Source: a virus. From it: a DNA stretch of 35,845 nt. Under the pieces are notes generated by a model. It searched no databases. It saw only the letters and a program-made list of their open reading frames with translations, and had not been told where the DNA came from. Below are positions 6,908 through 16,200 of the stretch, one piece after another (position 1 is the stretch's first letter; each line of letters opens with the position of its first letter). A program made the position numbers and the translations under genes. The stretch is from positions 1-35,845 of IMG/VR virus record IMGVR_UViG_3300020122_000582. One strand, 5' to 3'.

Positions 6908-7855
6908 ATGGCCTACGAAACCGAAGCGCTCCCAGGTATCCCAAATAATGCAATGCCCGCAGCAAGCCCAATTGAAATGCGAGAAGAAAGAACAATTGAG
7001 CCCTATAGAAAGACGACCACAAAACTTGCTTCTGTAAATAATGAGGCGCCCAAAACCGGTCAGCCAAACATAGGTAAGGAAAGTGTGGCGGCAGAAACTT
7101 CGCCAAAGCCTGAAGAAACAGTGACACTTAGCCCGCAGATGGCAGCTCTTGCTCGCAAGGAGCAAAAGTTTCGTCGTGATCAGCAAGCTCTTAAGGTTGA
7201 GCGGGAAGCAATCGAGCGCGAAAAGGCCGAAATTGCCGAATTTAAGGCAATGAAGGAAAAGCTCGCGCAAAAAGATTATTCCGGCGTCGAACCGCTTATT
7301 GATTACAATGATTACACTCGATATCAAATTGAAAAAGCTGGCTCACAAGATCCTGTGCAAGAGAAATTTAAAAATCTCGAAGCAAAGGTAGATAGCGTTG
7401 AGAAAGCTCATCAAGAGGATATATCGAAACGCTTTGAAGCTGCTGTCAATGAACGTCGAAGCCAGGCAACTCAGCTTGTAGAATCGAACCCTGATTTCGC
7501 AATCATTAAACGCGCGGGCGCTACCGAAGGCATAGTGCAGTATATCTTAGATGTTTGGGAAGAAAAGGGCGTGGAGCCGACCATCGAAGAAGCTGCAAAA
7601 GAAGTGAAAGAACTTCTGCTTGAGCGAGCACAAAAAACTGCCGAGCTTTTAAAATCCACGGAATCTAATGAGGCTCCGAGTGATGGGAAGAAAGAACTAC
7701 CGCCACTTAAGCCAGGAATTAAAACATTAACTAATACTATGGCTCCCACCGGTGAAATTACGCGGCCTAAAAAACCATATTCTGGAATGAGTGATTCCGA
7801 GAGATGGAAAGAGGCGCGCCGTCGAGTGGAGGAGCGCATGAAACAGGGGAAATAA
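6908..7855 (+). CDS. Putative scaffolding protein
   Basis: 315 residues between portal and capsid genes, preceded by AAGGA at a good distance from the ATG. It is highly charged with a long coiled coil at ~85-190 (RKEQKFRRDQQALKVERE, then EREKAEIAEFKAMKEKLA) and a basic C-terminal tail (RWKEARRRVEERMKQGK). Long coiled coils with basic C-termini are typical of phage scaffolds, which guide capsid assembly and then leave the prohead. A promoter-like motif lies inside the gene at 7054-7079. Confidence 0.75.
   Translation: MAYETEALPGIPNNAMPAASPIEMREERTIEPYRKTTTKLASVNNEAPKTGQPNIGKESVAAETSPKPEETVTLSPQMAALARKEQKFRRDQQALKVEREAIEREKAEIAEFKAMKEKLAQKDYSGVEPLIDYNDYTRYQIEKAGSQDPVQEKFKNLEAKVDSVEKAHQEDISKRFEAAVNERRSQATQLVESNPDFAIIKRAGATEGIVQYILDVWEEKGVEPTIEEAAKEVKELLLERAQKTAELLKSTESNEAPSDGKKELPPLKPGIKTLTNTMAPTGEITRPKKPYSGMSDSERWKEARRRVEERMKQGK
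7054..7079 (+). promoter_or_regulatory. Putative late promoter, copy 4, inside scaffold gene
   Basis: AACCGGTCA, five bases, ACAT, then AGGTAAGG, in the same layout as the intergenic copies at 3801, 9556 and 22192. It is inside a coding sequence about 780 bases before the capsid gene, so it could raise transcription of the capsid gene over the scaffold. The first half could occur by chance in codons for K-T-G-Q, but conservation of the second half at identical spacing argues against that. Confidence 0.45.
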
Positions 7856-7859
7856 TTAA

Positions 7860-9203
7860 ATGACTACTCCATCGAATCCGGCATTTGCATATAGTAATGC
7901 GCAAACAAACGTATCCACACTGAAAGAGTTATACTCAGATGACGCATGGGTAATGCGCGATCTAGTATTTAATCGAAATCCAGCACTCGCCCTTATTGAT
8001 AAGGATGAGACGGAAATGGGTCTCGGCGGTAAATACTTTCCAATTCCAGTTCTATACGATACTGGTGCGGGACGTTCAGCGAACTTCGGTAATGCTCAGC
8101 AATATCAAAGCGCGCCTGCAACTGTTGAGTTTAACGTAACTCGAGTACAAAACTATTCGCTTGCTACGTTAACAGGTGACTTTTTACGAGCTTCAGCAGA
8201 AAATATTGGCGCTTTTATGCCCGGTGCAGAATTAAACGTAAAGGCCGCTTTTCAATCAATTGGTAATGATCTTGCGCATGACATTTTCGGCGACGGAAGT
8301 GGTACGCGCGGTAGTTATGGTGTGGGCTCAGGTTCGATTGCTGCGGGTGTAATTACTCTCGACAATCCGGGCATGGCGCTTCAGTTTGCTGTAAACATGG
8401 CGCTTGTGTCCTTCAGCGTTGCAGGTCAAACTCCTACTCAATCAACGGGTGCGAACTTAGGTTTCGTAATCGCGGTTGATACCGGAGCGGGAACTGTAAC
8501 CGTATCTGCGACTCAAGGTGGCGCTGCTGGTACACCAGTAAACTGGTCTACAGCGTTCCCATATCTTGCTCAGGTAGGTGACGTAAATTTCATCTCTAAC
8601 GGTCTAAATTCAGCGAATATGTTAAAGGTTGCTGGCTTTGCGGCATGGATTCCATCCGTGGCTCCAGGTGGCGGCGATAACTACTTCGGTGTAAATCGAT
8701 CGGTAGCTCCAACAAAACTTGCGGGTTTACGATTCAATGGTTCTCTAGAATCTATCCAAGACGCTCTAATTGATTCGGTGAATCAGTTGGCTGCCAATGG
8801 ATCAGAGGCTGGTGATCCTGATTTTATCTTCATCAATCCGATAAGCTACCAAGCGCTCGTTAAGCAATTAACTAGCCAGGGCGTTTATCAGATGATCAAA
8901 GCTAAGATCAATGAAGATGTTTCGATTTCCTTTAAGGCGTTGGTTCTACCAACTGCAAATGGTGAAATCGCGATCCTTCAAGATCGTAACTGCCCAGCGC
9001 AAACGGCGTATATTATTACGCTAAAAACTTGGAAATTGAGAACTCTTGGCAAATGCCCTCAGTTTTTAACTTACCCAGGTTTTTATGATCAGTTGGGCAT
9101 TCCAGTTCCAGGGTCTGATGCAATCCAATTGCAAATCGGATACTATGGTAACCTTACTTGCAACGCACCTGGTGCGAACGCAGTAGTAAGCTTGCCGCAA
9201 TAA
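7860..9203 (+). CDS. Major capsid protein (HK97-fold expected)
   Basis: 447 residues following the scaffold gene by 4 bases and closed by a strong intrinsic terminator. Features include an N-terminal helix (NVSTLKELYSDDAWVMRDL), a probable P-domain spine-helix region (SLESIQDALIDSVNQLAAN, then FIFINPISYQALVKQLTSQG), and a Gly/Thr-rich beta insertion at ~150-245 that could form a surface domain. There is no protease gene and no sign of a delta-domain. The position and the separate transcription signals fit the most abundant virion protein. Confidence 0.85.
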   Translation: MTTPSNPAFAYSNAQTNVSTLKELYSDDAWVMRDLVFNRNPALALIDKDETEMGLGGKYFPIPVLYDTGAGRSANFGNAQQYQSAPATVEFNVTRVQNYSLATLTGDFLRASAENIGAFMPGAELNVKAAFQSIGNDLAHDIFGDGSGTRGSYGVGSGSIAAGVITLDNPGMALQFAVNMALVSFSVAGQTPTQSTGANLGFVIAVDTGAGTVTVSATQGGAAGTPVNWSTAFPYLAQVGDVNFISNGLNSANMLKVAGFAAWIPSVAPGGGDNYFGVNRSVAPTKLAGLRFNGSLESIQDALIDSVNQLAANGSEAGDPDFIFINPISYQALVKQLTSQGVYQMIKAKINEDVSISFKALVLPTANGEIAILQDRNCPAQTAYIITLKTWKLRTLGKCPQFLTYPGFYDQLGIPVPGSDAIQLQIGYYGNLTCNAPGANAVVSLPQ

Positions 9204-9227
9204 AAATTCTGACAAGGAATGGCATTA

Positions 9228-9250
9228 GGGCTCCGAAAGGGGCCCTTTTT
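9228..9250 (+). terminator. Intrinsic terminator after major capsid gene
   Basis: Seven-base-pair stem GGGCTCC / GGGGCCC (one G-T pair) with a GAAA tetraloop, then TTTTT. It lies 24 bases after the capsid stop and separates capsid transcription from the converging tRNA genes. On the minus strand the stem has no U-tract, so it acts in one direction. Confidence 0.9.
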
Positions 9251-9259
9251 ATTTGTAAA

Positions 9260-9335
9260 TGGTTGGACGATTTGGACTTGAACCAAAACCTTCTTCTTTA
9301 TGAGAGAAGAGCTCTACCAATTAAGCTATCGTCCA
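9260..9335 (-). tRNA. tRNA with CAT anticodon (Met, or Ile2 if lysidine-modified)
   Basis: Complete 76-nt cloverleaf on the minus strand: acceptor TGGACGA/TCGTCCA, T8-A9, D-arm GCTT...GAGC with AATTGGTA loop, anticodon stem CTTCT/AGAAG with loop CT-CAT-AA, T-arm TTTGG-TTCAAGT-CCAAA, discriminator A, and an encoded CCA. It lacks the GGG/CCC anticodon stem of initiators, so it is an elongator Met or an Ile2 (AUA-reading) tRNA. It runs against all neighbouring genes. Confidence 0.93.
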
Positions 9336-9336
9336 A

Positions 9337-9410
9337 TGGCTGCGAGAAAAGGAATCGAACCTTTGCCTAAGCTTTAACAGAGCTTCGCACGACCTTCATG
9401 CTATCTCGCA
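9337..9410 (-). tRNA. tRNA-Asn (GTT)
   Basis: Complete 74-nt cloverleaf on the minus strand: acceptor TGCGAGA/TCTCGCA, D-arm GCAT...GTGC with a short 7-base loop, anticodon stem AAGCT/AGCTT with loop CT-GTT-AA, T-arm AAAGG-TTCGATT-CCTTT, discriminator G (as expected for Asn), encoded CCA. Only one base separates its CCA from the 5' end of the downstream CAT tRNA, so both would come from one precursor. Confidence 0.93.
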
Positions 9411-9420
9411 AAAATCAGCA

Positions 9421-9536
9421 TGCGAGGCAGCGTGTCTTTAATGGCCGTGTATTGATGAAGAACCTTGCGAGTGATCTCTTAGCATGATGACCCATACACA
9501 TTTTCGCAATTACCATAGCTTTCCACGCCGCTCGCA
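9421..9536. ncRNA. Possible structured RNA next to the tRNA pair
   Basis: A 116-base non-coding segment closed by complementary ends: TGCGAG (9421-9426) with CTCGCA (9531-9536), then GCGTG (9430-9434) with CACGC (9524-9528). Inside, ATGG/CCAT (9441/9513) and GTGTAT/ATACAC (9447/9494) nest, while TTGCGA/TCGCAA (9465/9504) crosses the last helix, giving a possible pseudoknot or two exclusive folds. No cloverleaf fits either strand. The strand is unknown; minus would place it as leader of the tRNA transcript. Confidence 0.35.
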
Positions 9537-9555
9537 CAAATAATTAATAGCACAA

Positions 9556-9581
9556 AACCGGTCAAATCGACATAGTTGAGT
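9556..9581 (+). promoter_or_regulatory. Putative late promoter, copy 2
   Basis: AACCGGTCA, five bases, ACAT, then AGTTGAGT, matching the three other copies in layout. It lies in non-coding DNA 81 bases before the ATG at 9662 and upstream of a leader hairpin, the clearest promoter context of the four. Confidence 0.6.
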
Positions 9582-9612
9582 GGGATACCCCTGCTTCGTT
9601 TTAAGACTAGCC

Positions 9613-9647
9613 GCTTCCGTCACTCTTAGAACGAAAAAAACGGAAGC
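9613..9647 (+). promoter_or_regulatory. Leader hairpin before structural gene 9662
   Basis: Perfect 8-bp inverted repeat GCTTCCGT (9613-9620) / ACGGAAGC (9640-9647) with a 19-base loop rich in A. It lies between promoter-like copy 2 and the GGGGG ribosome-binding site of the next gene and has no U-tract, so it is more likely an mRNA-stabilising or regulatory 5' structure than a terminator. Confidence 0.5.
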
Positions 9648-9661
9648 ATTTGGGGGTTCTC

Positions 9662-10762
9662 ATGGGTGCGCAATTAGGTAATAACGGCGGTCGTGGATAT
9701 TCGTTTCTTAGCCAACCAGTTTTAATCGACTGTAATTTCATCGTTGATAGTACAAACGGTAACGGCTTAGGAATTAGATCACTCAAAGGCTCCGGCGTTT
9801 CAAACGTTTTCATGCATACCTCGCAACCGGCAGGTCGCGGTCCCAATGGTTATCTCAATCCAAATCCAGCTGCTGGTTATGCTCTTGTTCAATTAAAAAA
9901 TAATTATTTTAAATATGCTGGCGGTTATTCAGGATTTGTTTCTCCAGTAACTGGTGCGAACTTGGCAATTAATGCCGCGGCTTTAACCGTAGGCAACCCA
10001 TATATAATTACTTCAGTCGGCGCTGGCTCCGCGGGAACCGCAACCATTCAGCCCGTGGCCGACGTTGCCGGATCTCTCGCCTCTACTTGGTTTAAACTCT
10101 ATGATGCCTACGGAAATGTTTTTATCATCTGGTTTTCTGTTTCTGGCGTGGGTGCTGCTCCAGTAGGAGTTTCTGGAATTCTTGTACAGCAAAGCATCTC
10201 GGCAAACGATACTGCGGCAACAATTGGTGCGGATCTAGTATTAACAATTCAAAATCTTCCATCTGGAATCGCGGGAGTGTTTTCTTTCACAGCATCGGGA
10301 ACAACTACTGTAACGGTAGTGAGCACGGCGGCTCGACCGTTGGCGGGTGGTCCTGCGGACGGACTTGTTCCAACTGGGTTTGCTTTCGCGGTAACAAAAT
10401 CAAAAACCAATCTTCAAAACTGGCAAAATGTTGGTCTTCCTAAAGGTGTTAGCCCAAATGTTGGCGCTTCGTTCATTGCGACGGCTACCGGAGATTCTAC
10501 TCTCGGCACTTCTTCCGGTCTTGTCAAGGCCGTTGGGTTTTCGGGGATTAGTTCAATCGAAGTAGTTGGAGATGCGAACCAGTCTCTCAATCCAGTTCCA
10601 GTGGGCGGAAGTCCAAATGTTGGCGGATGGGTAATGGTGCAATTTTTAGCTCCGACCGGCGCTGGCGTAACTACTCCAGTTGCTACCGCACCAGCCGATG
10701 GTCAAGTTGTTGGCATGAGTTTCTATGTTGAAGCCAAATCAATTTTGATTAGCGGCGAATAA
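9662..10762 (+). CDS. Virion structural protein, unknown role
   Basis: 366 residues. ATG 9662 is chosen because GGGGG (9652-9656) sits five bases upstream; a TTG at 9650 is in frame but unsupported. The protein is rich in Gly, Ala, Val and Thr with few charges: a first part (FLSQPVLIDCNFIVD), a central beta-rich region at ~95-230, and a C-terminal segment NWQNVGLPKGVSPNVGASF of a kind seen in phage head or tail decoration proteins. It has its own promoter-like motif, leader hairpin and terminator, so it is a single-gene unit expected to be strongly expressed. A head decoration or head-fibre protein is my best guess. Confidence 0.7.
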   Translation: MGAQLGNNGGRGYSFLSQPVLIDCNFIVDSTNGNGLGIRSLKGSGVSNVFMHTSQPAGRGPNGYLNPNPAAGYALVQLKNNYFKYAGGYSGFVSPVTGANLAINAAALTVGNPYIITSVGAGSAGTATIQPVADVAGSLASTWFKLYDAYGNVFIIWFSVSGVGAAPVGVSGILVQQSISANDTAATIGADLVLTIQNLPSGIAGVFSFTASGTTTVTVVSTAARPLAGGPADGLVPTGFAFAVTKSKTNLQNWQNVGLPKGVSPNVGASFIATATGDSTLGTSSGLVKAVGFSGISSIEVVGDANQSLNPVPVGGSPNVGGWVMVQFLAPTGAGVTTPVATAPADGQVVGMSFYVEAKSILISGE

Positions 10763-10765
10763 TAA

Positions 10766-10790
10766 AGGGGGGTTAATGCCCCCTCTTTTT
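10766..10790 (+). terminator. Intrinsic terminator after gene 9662
   Basis: AGGGGG (10766-10771) pairs with CCCCCT (10779-10784) around a 7-base loop, followed by CTTTTT. It begins three bases after the stop codon and ends eight bases before the next ATG, so the following gene relies on read-through or a nearby start site. Confidence 0.8.
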
Positions 10791-10798
10791 GAGGTATT

Positions 10799-11860
10799 AT
10801 GACAGCGCCATTTATGCCGCAGAATGTGGTGCTTCAAACTGGTAATGGGCAAAATCTCGTCTCGTGGCCCATTGTAGTTGGAGCCACTTCCTACAATATT
10901 CAACGCTCGACCGACGGATTGAATTTCGTTACTCTCGGATCGAGCGTTTCGCCATTTTATCTAGATTCCGCCGTTACAGTAGGAAACGAATATTACTATC
11001 AAGTCGCCTCCGTCAATGGTTCTGACGTAAGTCCTTATACTCAAAGCTACCCACCACTTATTACTCCATGTCTTCCGGGCCAGATAAATCTCGGATATTT
11101 AAGATATCAAGCGCAGCTTAAGGCCGATAAATTAAATTCTGAATATATTACGCTCGATGAATGGAATTTTAATCTAAATAATTCTACCGACGAGCTTTAT
11201 GACATTATTACTTTAAAGTTTGGCGAAGATTATAATATGGCTCCGCCTCTTTATATTCCGCTTACCGGTCTTGAAAAATATCCTCTTCCTGATGGTTCTA
11301 ATTATAGTGGCGCACCCGCAATTTATAAATTAATGGGGGTAGATGCCAATGTTTCCGGCGCTGCTCCTGGAATTAATGCGGGATGGGTCCCTCTAGCCCG
11401 CGCAAATTGGAGCGATCGCGATCGTTATACTACATTCCCGGGGCAGGCCGGAGCCTTGAATAATATCTATCAGATGAGTTACCGAGAAATGGGTAACGAT
11501 CTTTGGATTTTTCCGGCTAATCAAAACCAACTTTTGCGTGTAACTTATGTGCCGATTCGGCGCCAGCTTTTACTCGATACTGATATGCTTCCATTCGGAT
11601 TTAGTGCTTGGTGGGAATATGTCTCTATCGATACTGCAATCAAAGTAATGGACAAGGAAGAGTCATTTGAAAAAGTTCAAAGCCTTGAAAAGAAAAAAAT
11701 GTTCCTCATTGAAAGAATTGAATCGGCTGCCGCAAATCGTGATGTCGGACAACCAAATTCTGTATCCAATGTTCGAGCGACTATGGGTGATCCAGGATTC
11801 TCCAATTGGGGTAATGGTTATGGCGGCGGCGGATTTGGCGGCGGAGGAATGTGGGGATGA
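10799..11860 (+). CDS. Head-tail adaptor-like protein with N-terminal fibronectin type III domain
   Basis: 353 residues. Residues ~5-92 read as a fibronectin type III domain (NVVLQTGNGQNLVSWPIV, then SYNIQRSTDGLNF and YYYQVASVNGSDVS). The rest (LDEWNFNLNNSTDELYDII, FGEDYNMAPPLYIPL, LWIFPANQNQLLRVTYVP) resembles the connector proteins that sit under the portal in P22-like phages. It ends in a Gly-rich tail (from ~335). GAGG lies five bases before the ATG. The Fn3 domain is an accessory found on many virion proteins and may bind cell-surface carbohydrate weakly. Confidence 0.65.
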   Translation: MTAPFMPQNVVLQTGNGQNLVSWPIVVGATSYNIQRSTDGLNFVTLGSSVSPFYLDSAVTVGNEYYYQVASVNGSDVSPYTQSYPPLITPCLPGQINLGYLRYQAQLKADKLNSEYITLDEWNFNLNNSTDELYDIITLKFGEDYNMAPPLYIPLTGLEKYPLPDGSNYSGAPAIYKLMGVDANVSGAAPGINAGWVPLARANWSDRDRYTTFPGQAGALNNIYQMSYREMGNDLWIFPANQNQLLRVTYVPIRRQLLLDTDMLPFGFSAWWEYVSIDTAIKVMDKEESFEKVQSLEKKKMFLIERIESAAANRDVGQPNSVSNVRATMGDPGFSNWGNGYGGGGFGGGGMWG

Positions 11861-12150
11861 CTCAACCACTTTCTTCAAATCTTCCGTGGGAGCTCGCAAA
11901 TAATATTTGGGCTCAGTCTCTAAATCCGATTCTGGCCAATCCCATATTGGCTGGAAAAATGATTCAGAAAATATCGCTTGTGGCGAGCGTTCCTAAAATT
12001 ATTAATCATGGATTAAACCGTATGCAGACGGGATGGTTTTTGACTGATCAAAATGCTGCATCAAGTGTTTTTAGAGCAGCAGATTTTAATACGCAAACGT
12101 TAACTTTGGAGGCCACAGCAAACGTAACCGTTTCGCTTTGGGTATTTTAA
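11857..12150 (+). CDS. Small virion-associated protein
   Basis: 97 residues from ATG 11857, which overlaps the preceding stop (ATGA) and has GGAGG about nine bases upstream; an ATG at 11851 is in frame. The sequence has an N-terminal hydrophobic stretch (NPILANPILAGKMIQKISLV) and a beta-rich C-terminus (LTLEATANVTVSLWVF). Similar small beta proteins sit between adaptor and tail genes in related podoviruses. Function unknown. Confidence 0.65.
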   Translation: MTQPLSSNLPWELANNIWAQSLNPILANPILAGKMIQKISLVASVPKIINHGLNRMQTGWFLTDQNAASSVFRAADFNTQTLTLEATANVTVSLWVF

Positions 12151-13206
12151 ATGACTCCTAATATGAGTTTAATTAAGCCGGTAATTGGAGTTTCAACGGG
12201 ACTTGCCTGGGAACAAGCATTTAATTCAAATGCCGACATCGTCGATAACCATAACCATGCTCCCGGATATGGTTCGCCTATTCCGATTGAAGGCTTAAAT
12301 ATAAATAACGATTTAAATTTTAATTCTCTAAGTATTACAAATTTGAATAGTCTTGGTTTCGCCGGAGTGAATGTGGTTGCGGCATCAAGAATCTATATGA
12401 GCGTAAGCGGAGATCTTTGGTTTAATAATTCCGCTGGTACACCGGTTCAAATTACTTTAGGAAATGCAGTGAACGCTACAAGTTCCGGAATTTCTTCTGG
12501 TACTGCAAGTGCTGCTTTTTCCGCAGGCGTTTTACAAGTTTATGCAAATGCCGGAACCACGACGCCAGCAAATATTTTAGTCGGAAGTATTTTACTAGGT
12601 AATAATTTACCCGCATCTAAATTTTTAACTTTAAGTCCACCTGCTGCCATGGCCGCAAATATTGCACAAAGATTGCCGACGATTCCCGCCGCTCAAAATA
12701 TTATGACAATGGATGCGAGTGGAAATATGGCGGCCGCCTGGAATGTTGATGGCTCAACAATTGTTGTTTCTGGAAATACGATCGAAGTTCCTGCTGGCGG
12801 AATTACGCGAACACAACTTGCGGCGGTCGGTCAGCAAATCTCCCCAACTTGTTTAAATTTTTCTAGTAATAGCACGACGCCAGTGGCCGTTACGAATTTA
12901 TCGGTTACCATTACCTCTTCAGGGCGTCCTCTAATTATTGCGCTTATTAGCGATCAATCTTTCCCTGCATATGTTGGAAACTCAGGAAACTTTGAAACTA
13001 CGCTTTCTCTTTATAGGGGTGGATCATTTTTTACATCTTGGGCCTATTCTGCGGTTGGTGCTTCTTCTTTCAAAATGGCGCCCGGTGTTTTCATGATGGA
13101 TGTTCCGGTTGCAGGCACCTATACTTATGACGTTCGAATTAATACCAGCAATGCTGCAGCAAATGCTCTTTTAAACGATTGCAAACTGATGGTGTACGAA
13201 CTTTAA
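12151..13206 (+). CDS. Tail fibre or virion surface protein
   Basis: 351 residues, starting immediately after the previous stop. The N-terminal part (WEQAFNSNADIVDNHNHAPG, then GLNINNDLNFNSLSITNL) is typical of fibre attachment segments, with a triple-helix-like repeat of short beta strands. The middle is low-complexity beta (TASAAFSAGVLQVYANAG), and the C-terminus reads as a compact beta sandwich (FETTLSLYRGGSFF, GTYTYDVRINTSN). Likely trimeric and virion-exposed. It has no signal peptide, unlike the two fibre genes further on. Confidence 0.65.
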   Translation: MTPNMSLIKPVIGVSTGLAWEQAFNSNADIVDNHNHAPGYGSPIPIEGLNINNDLNFNSLSITNLNSLGFAGVNVVAASRIYMSVSGDLWFNNSAGTPVQITLGNAVNATSSGISSGTASAAFSAGVLQVYANAGTTTPANILVGSILLGNNLPASKFLTLSPPAAMAANIAQRLPTIPAAQNIMTMDASGNMAAAWNVDGSTIVVSGNTIEVPAGGITRTQLAAVGQQISPTCLNFSSNSTTPVAVTNLSVTITSSGRPLIIALISDQSFPAYVGNSGNFETTLSLYRGGSFFTSWAYSAVGASSFKMAPGVFMMDVPVAGTYTYDVRINTSNAAANALLNDCKLMVYEL

Positions 13207-13207
13207 A

Positions 13208-16200
13208 ATGAATAAAGTAGTTGTACCAATAAATTTTAGTCAGGGACTTAACCAAAAGGTTGATCCTTGGCAAATTGCCATTGGACAATTTGAAGAGCTT
13301 GTAAATTCTGTTTTTAAAAAGGGCGGATTGCTTTTAAAACGGGATGGCTATGGACTTTTGCCATCGGTAACCCCAAATTCATATATAACCACATTAAATG
13401 AAAATCTTATCGGAATAGGCGATACAATCAGCGCATATTCGCAAAGTCTTGGGGAATGGGTTACTAAGGGTACGCTTAAACCATGCGCTCTTTCGACTTT
13501 GCCGCTAATTAGAAATAATAAAAATCAAAGCCAAGCCGATTCAATTGTTGGTGGTGGCCTGATTTGTACGGTTTATACCGAAACAAATATTACGTCTTCT
13601 GCGACTGTAACTAATTATTTTTATGTAGTTGCCGACAGCACCACGGGACAAAATATTATTAGCCCGACTCTTATCCCGGCATATTCTGGGGCCATTTCGG
13701 GCAGTTCTAGAGTTTTTGTTTTGGGGAATTATTTCGTAATTGTAAGTCAGGTTTTAGTTGCGGGCGTTACTCATCTTCAATATTTTTCAATTCCATTAAA
13801 TAATCCATCGGCGACACCAGTTCCCGCGCAGGTTACTTCAGAAGCATATGTTCCCACGACCGGAAATCCTGGGTGGGACGCAGTTAGTATTAATAACGTT
13901 TCAAATAAAGCTTTAATTGTATCTTATAATACAAATACAGGTGGCCAGGGCGTTCATACGGCGCTTCTTACTCTAAATCAAATTATTGCAAGCGCCACAA
14001 CTTCAAACATTTCATCTTTCACAAATGCTGCATATATTTCAGCAATTGCGACACTTACTGTTGATGATACCGTCAATCCACAAATATTTTATTTGAGTTT
14101 TTGGAATAATATTACTCAAAATGGATATACTTGCGCATTTTCAATTACGAACTTTGTTTTCACGACAATTTTTTCACCAACTATTTCTATTGCTGCGACT
14201 CCCGTTGCAAATTTAGCATCCAGTGCGCAAAACAATAGTTGTCTGCTTTTTTATGAGGTTCCGAACGGAATTAGTGATAATGAGGTTGCGGGAGTGACGA
14301 TTTCTGTTGCCGGAGCCGTTGGCGCGCCTTATGCAGTTATTCGAAGCGTGGGCCTTGCGAGTAAATCATTTATCGCAAATGGAACTATTTATTTTTTGGC
14401 AGCACATTCGAGTCCATTTCAGCCCACTTATTTTTTGATAAACGGAAGTCTTTCTACTAGCGCATCTCCCATTATTACAGCAAAACTTGCTTACGAAAAC
14501 GGTGGCGGGTATCTTTTTTTAGGCCTTCCCGGGGTTTATTTAAATGGATCAAATGCTTCTATTGCGTATCTATTTAAAGATTTAGTGGAGGCGCTTAATA
14601 CTTTAAATAATCCTCAGCAAACAACTGCGGGCGGAATTTATAGTCAAACTGGTATAAATTTTGTTACTTTTTCTCTAGACACAAAATTAATTTCTTCCTC
14701 AGAGCTTGCTGCAAATCTGCATGTCAATGGTGGGTTTTTAGGTCAATTTGATGGCTATCTTCCTGTCGAGCATAATTTCTTTTTATGGCCAGAGGGACTT
14801 ACGACTAGCTATAATGCGACGTCCACCGTCACACCGACTGGAACATTTTCAAATGGATCTTTTACTATAGTTTTATCTTCGGCTGCCGGCGTATTTCCTG
14901 GCATGAGCATTATAGATACAAGTAATCCTACTTTTATTCCTGCTGGTACCCAAGTTGTAACGGTAAACGGAACGACTATCACAATTTCAAAGGCTACGAC
15001 AAGTGCCGGAGCGGCCAACAATCTTTCTATTCAGGGCAATATTGCAGCGAAACCCGATGGGGTCACCAATACCAATGCATATTATTATCAAGCGACGTAT
15101 GAATGGACTGACAATCAGGGTCTTGCGTATCGCTCGGCTCCGAGCATTCCTGTGGCTATTACAACAACGGGCTCTGGAACAGCCGGCACCGTCACGCTCA
15201 CGGTTCCTACATTAAGGCTTACTGCAAAAGTAGCAAATCCTGTAAAAATTGTTATTTATCGGTGGAGTCCGCAAACGGGAGTTTATAATCAGGTTACCTC
15301 CATTATTGCACCGGTATTGAACGATACGACCATTGATTCTGTCACTTTCGTCGATACTCTCTCAGATGCAAATGTAGTCGGAAATAATATTATTTATACT
15401 ACCGGTGGTGTGGTCGAAGATATAAATGCTCCGAGCTTTATTGCGGTAAATGTTTTTGATACGAGACTTTGGGGAATCGATGCAGAAGATCCAAATGTGC
15501 TGTGGGTATCAAAGCAAGTTATTAAGGGCACTCCGGTAGAAATGAGTGATCTTTTTACCATTTATGTCGCTCCAAATATTGGAACCTCTCAATCTACTGG
15601 TCCAATGAAATGTCTTGCTCCTATGGACGATAAAAATATTTTATTTAAACCGGACGCGATTTATTACATTAATGGCGTAGGTCCAGATAATTTGGGGACG
15701 ACTGCTCCCGGCTGTTCTTTGGGAAATTACAGTCAGCCGACCTTTATTACTTCGACTGTGGGCTGCGATAATCAAAACTCTATAGTTTTAATTCCAGATG
15801 GATTGCTTTTTCAAAGTAATAAAGGAATTTGGATTTTAAATCGCCAACTGCAAACACAATATATCGGCGCTCAGGTCGAAAATTTTAATTCTTCTCGAGT
15901 TACTTCAGCAAATGCAATTCCTGAAACAAATTTTGTCGTGTTTACGCTCGATACGGGCCAGATGCTTATGTACGATTATTATTTTAGGCAATGGGGTGTT
16001 TTTGAGGGAGCCCCTGCTATTTCGAGTTGCATCTATCAAGATCTTCATACGCTTTTAGATCCAAACGGTCGCGTGCTCCAACAAACTCCCGGAGAATATG
16101 TCGATGCCGGCGTTTTTGTGAAAATGCGCTTCACTACGGGCTGGTTTAATGTTGCTCAGCTTCAGGGCTATGAGCGCCTTTATGATTTCTATTTACTTGC

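Noticed and set aside
6872-7327. 151-codon minus-strand frame opposite the scaffold gene
   Set aside because: Cys/Leu/Phe-rich antisense of a coiled-coil gene without a start signal; the sense gene has a good ribosome-binding site.
9158-9370. Plus-strand frame running across the terminator and tRNA genes
   Set aside because: It overlaps the end of the capsid gene, a strong terminator and two certain tRNAs, so it is not a gene.
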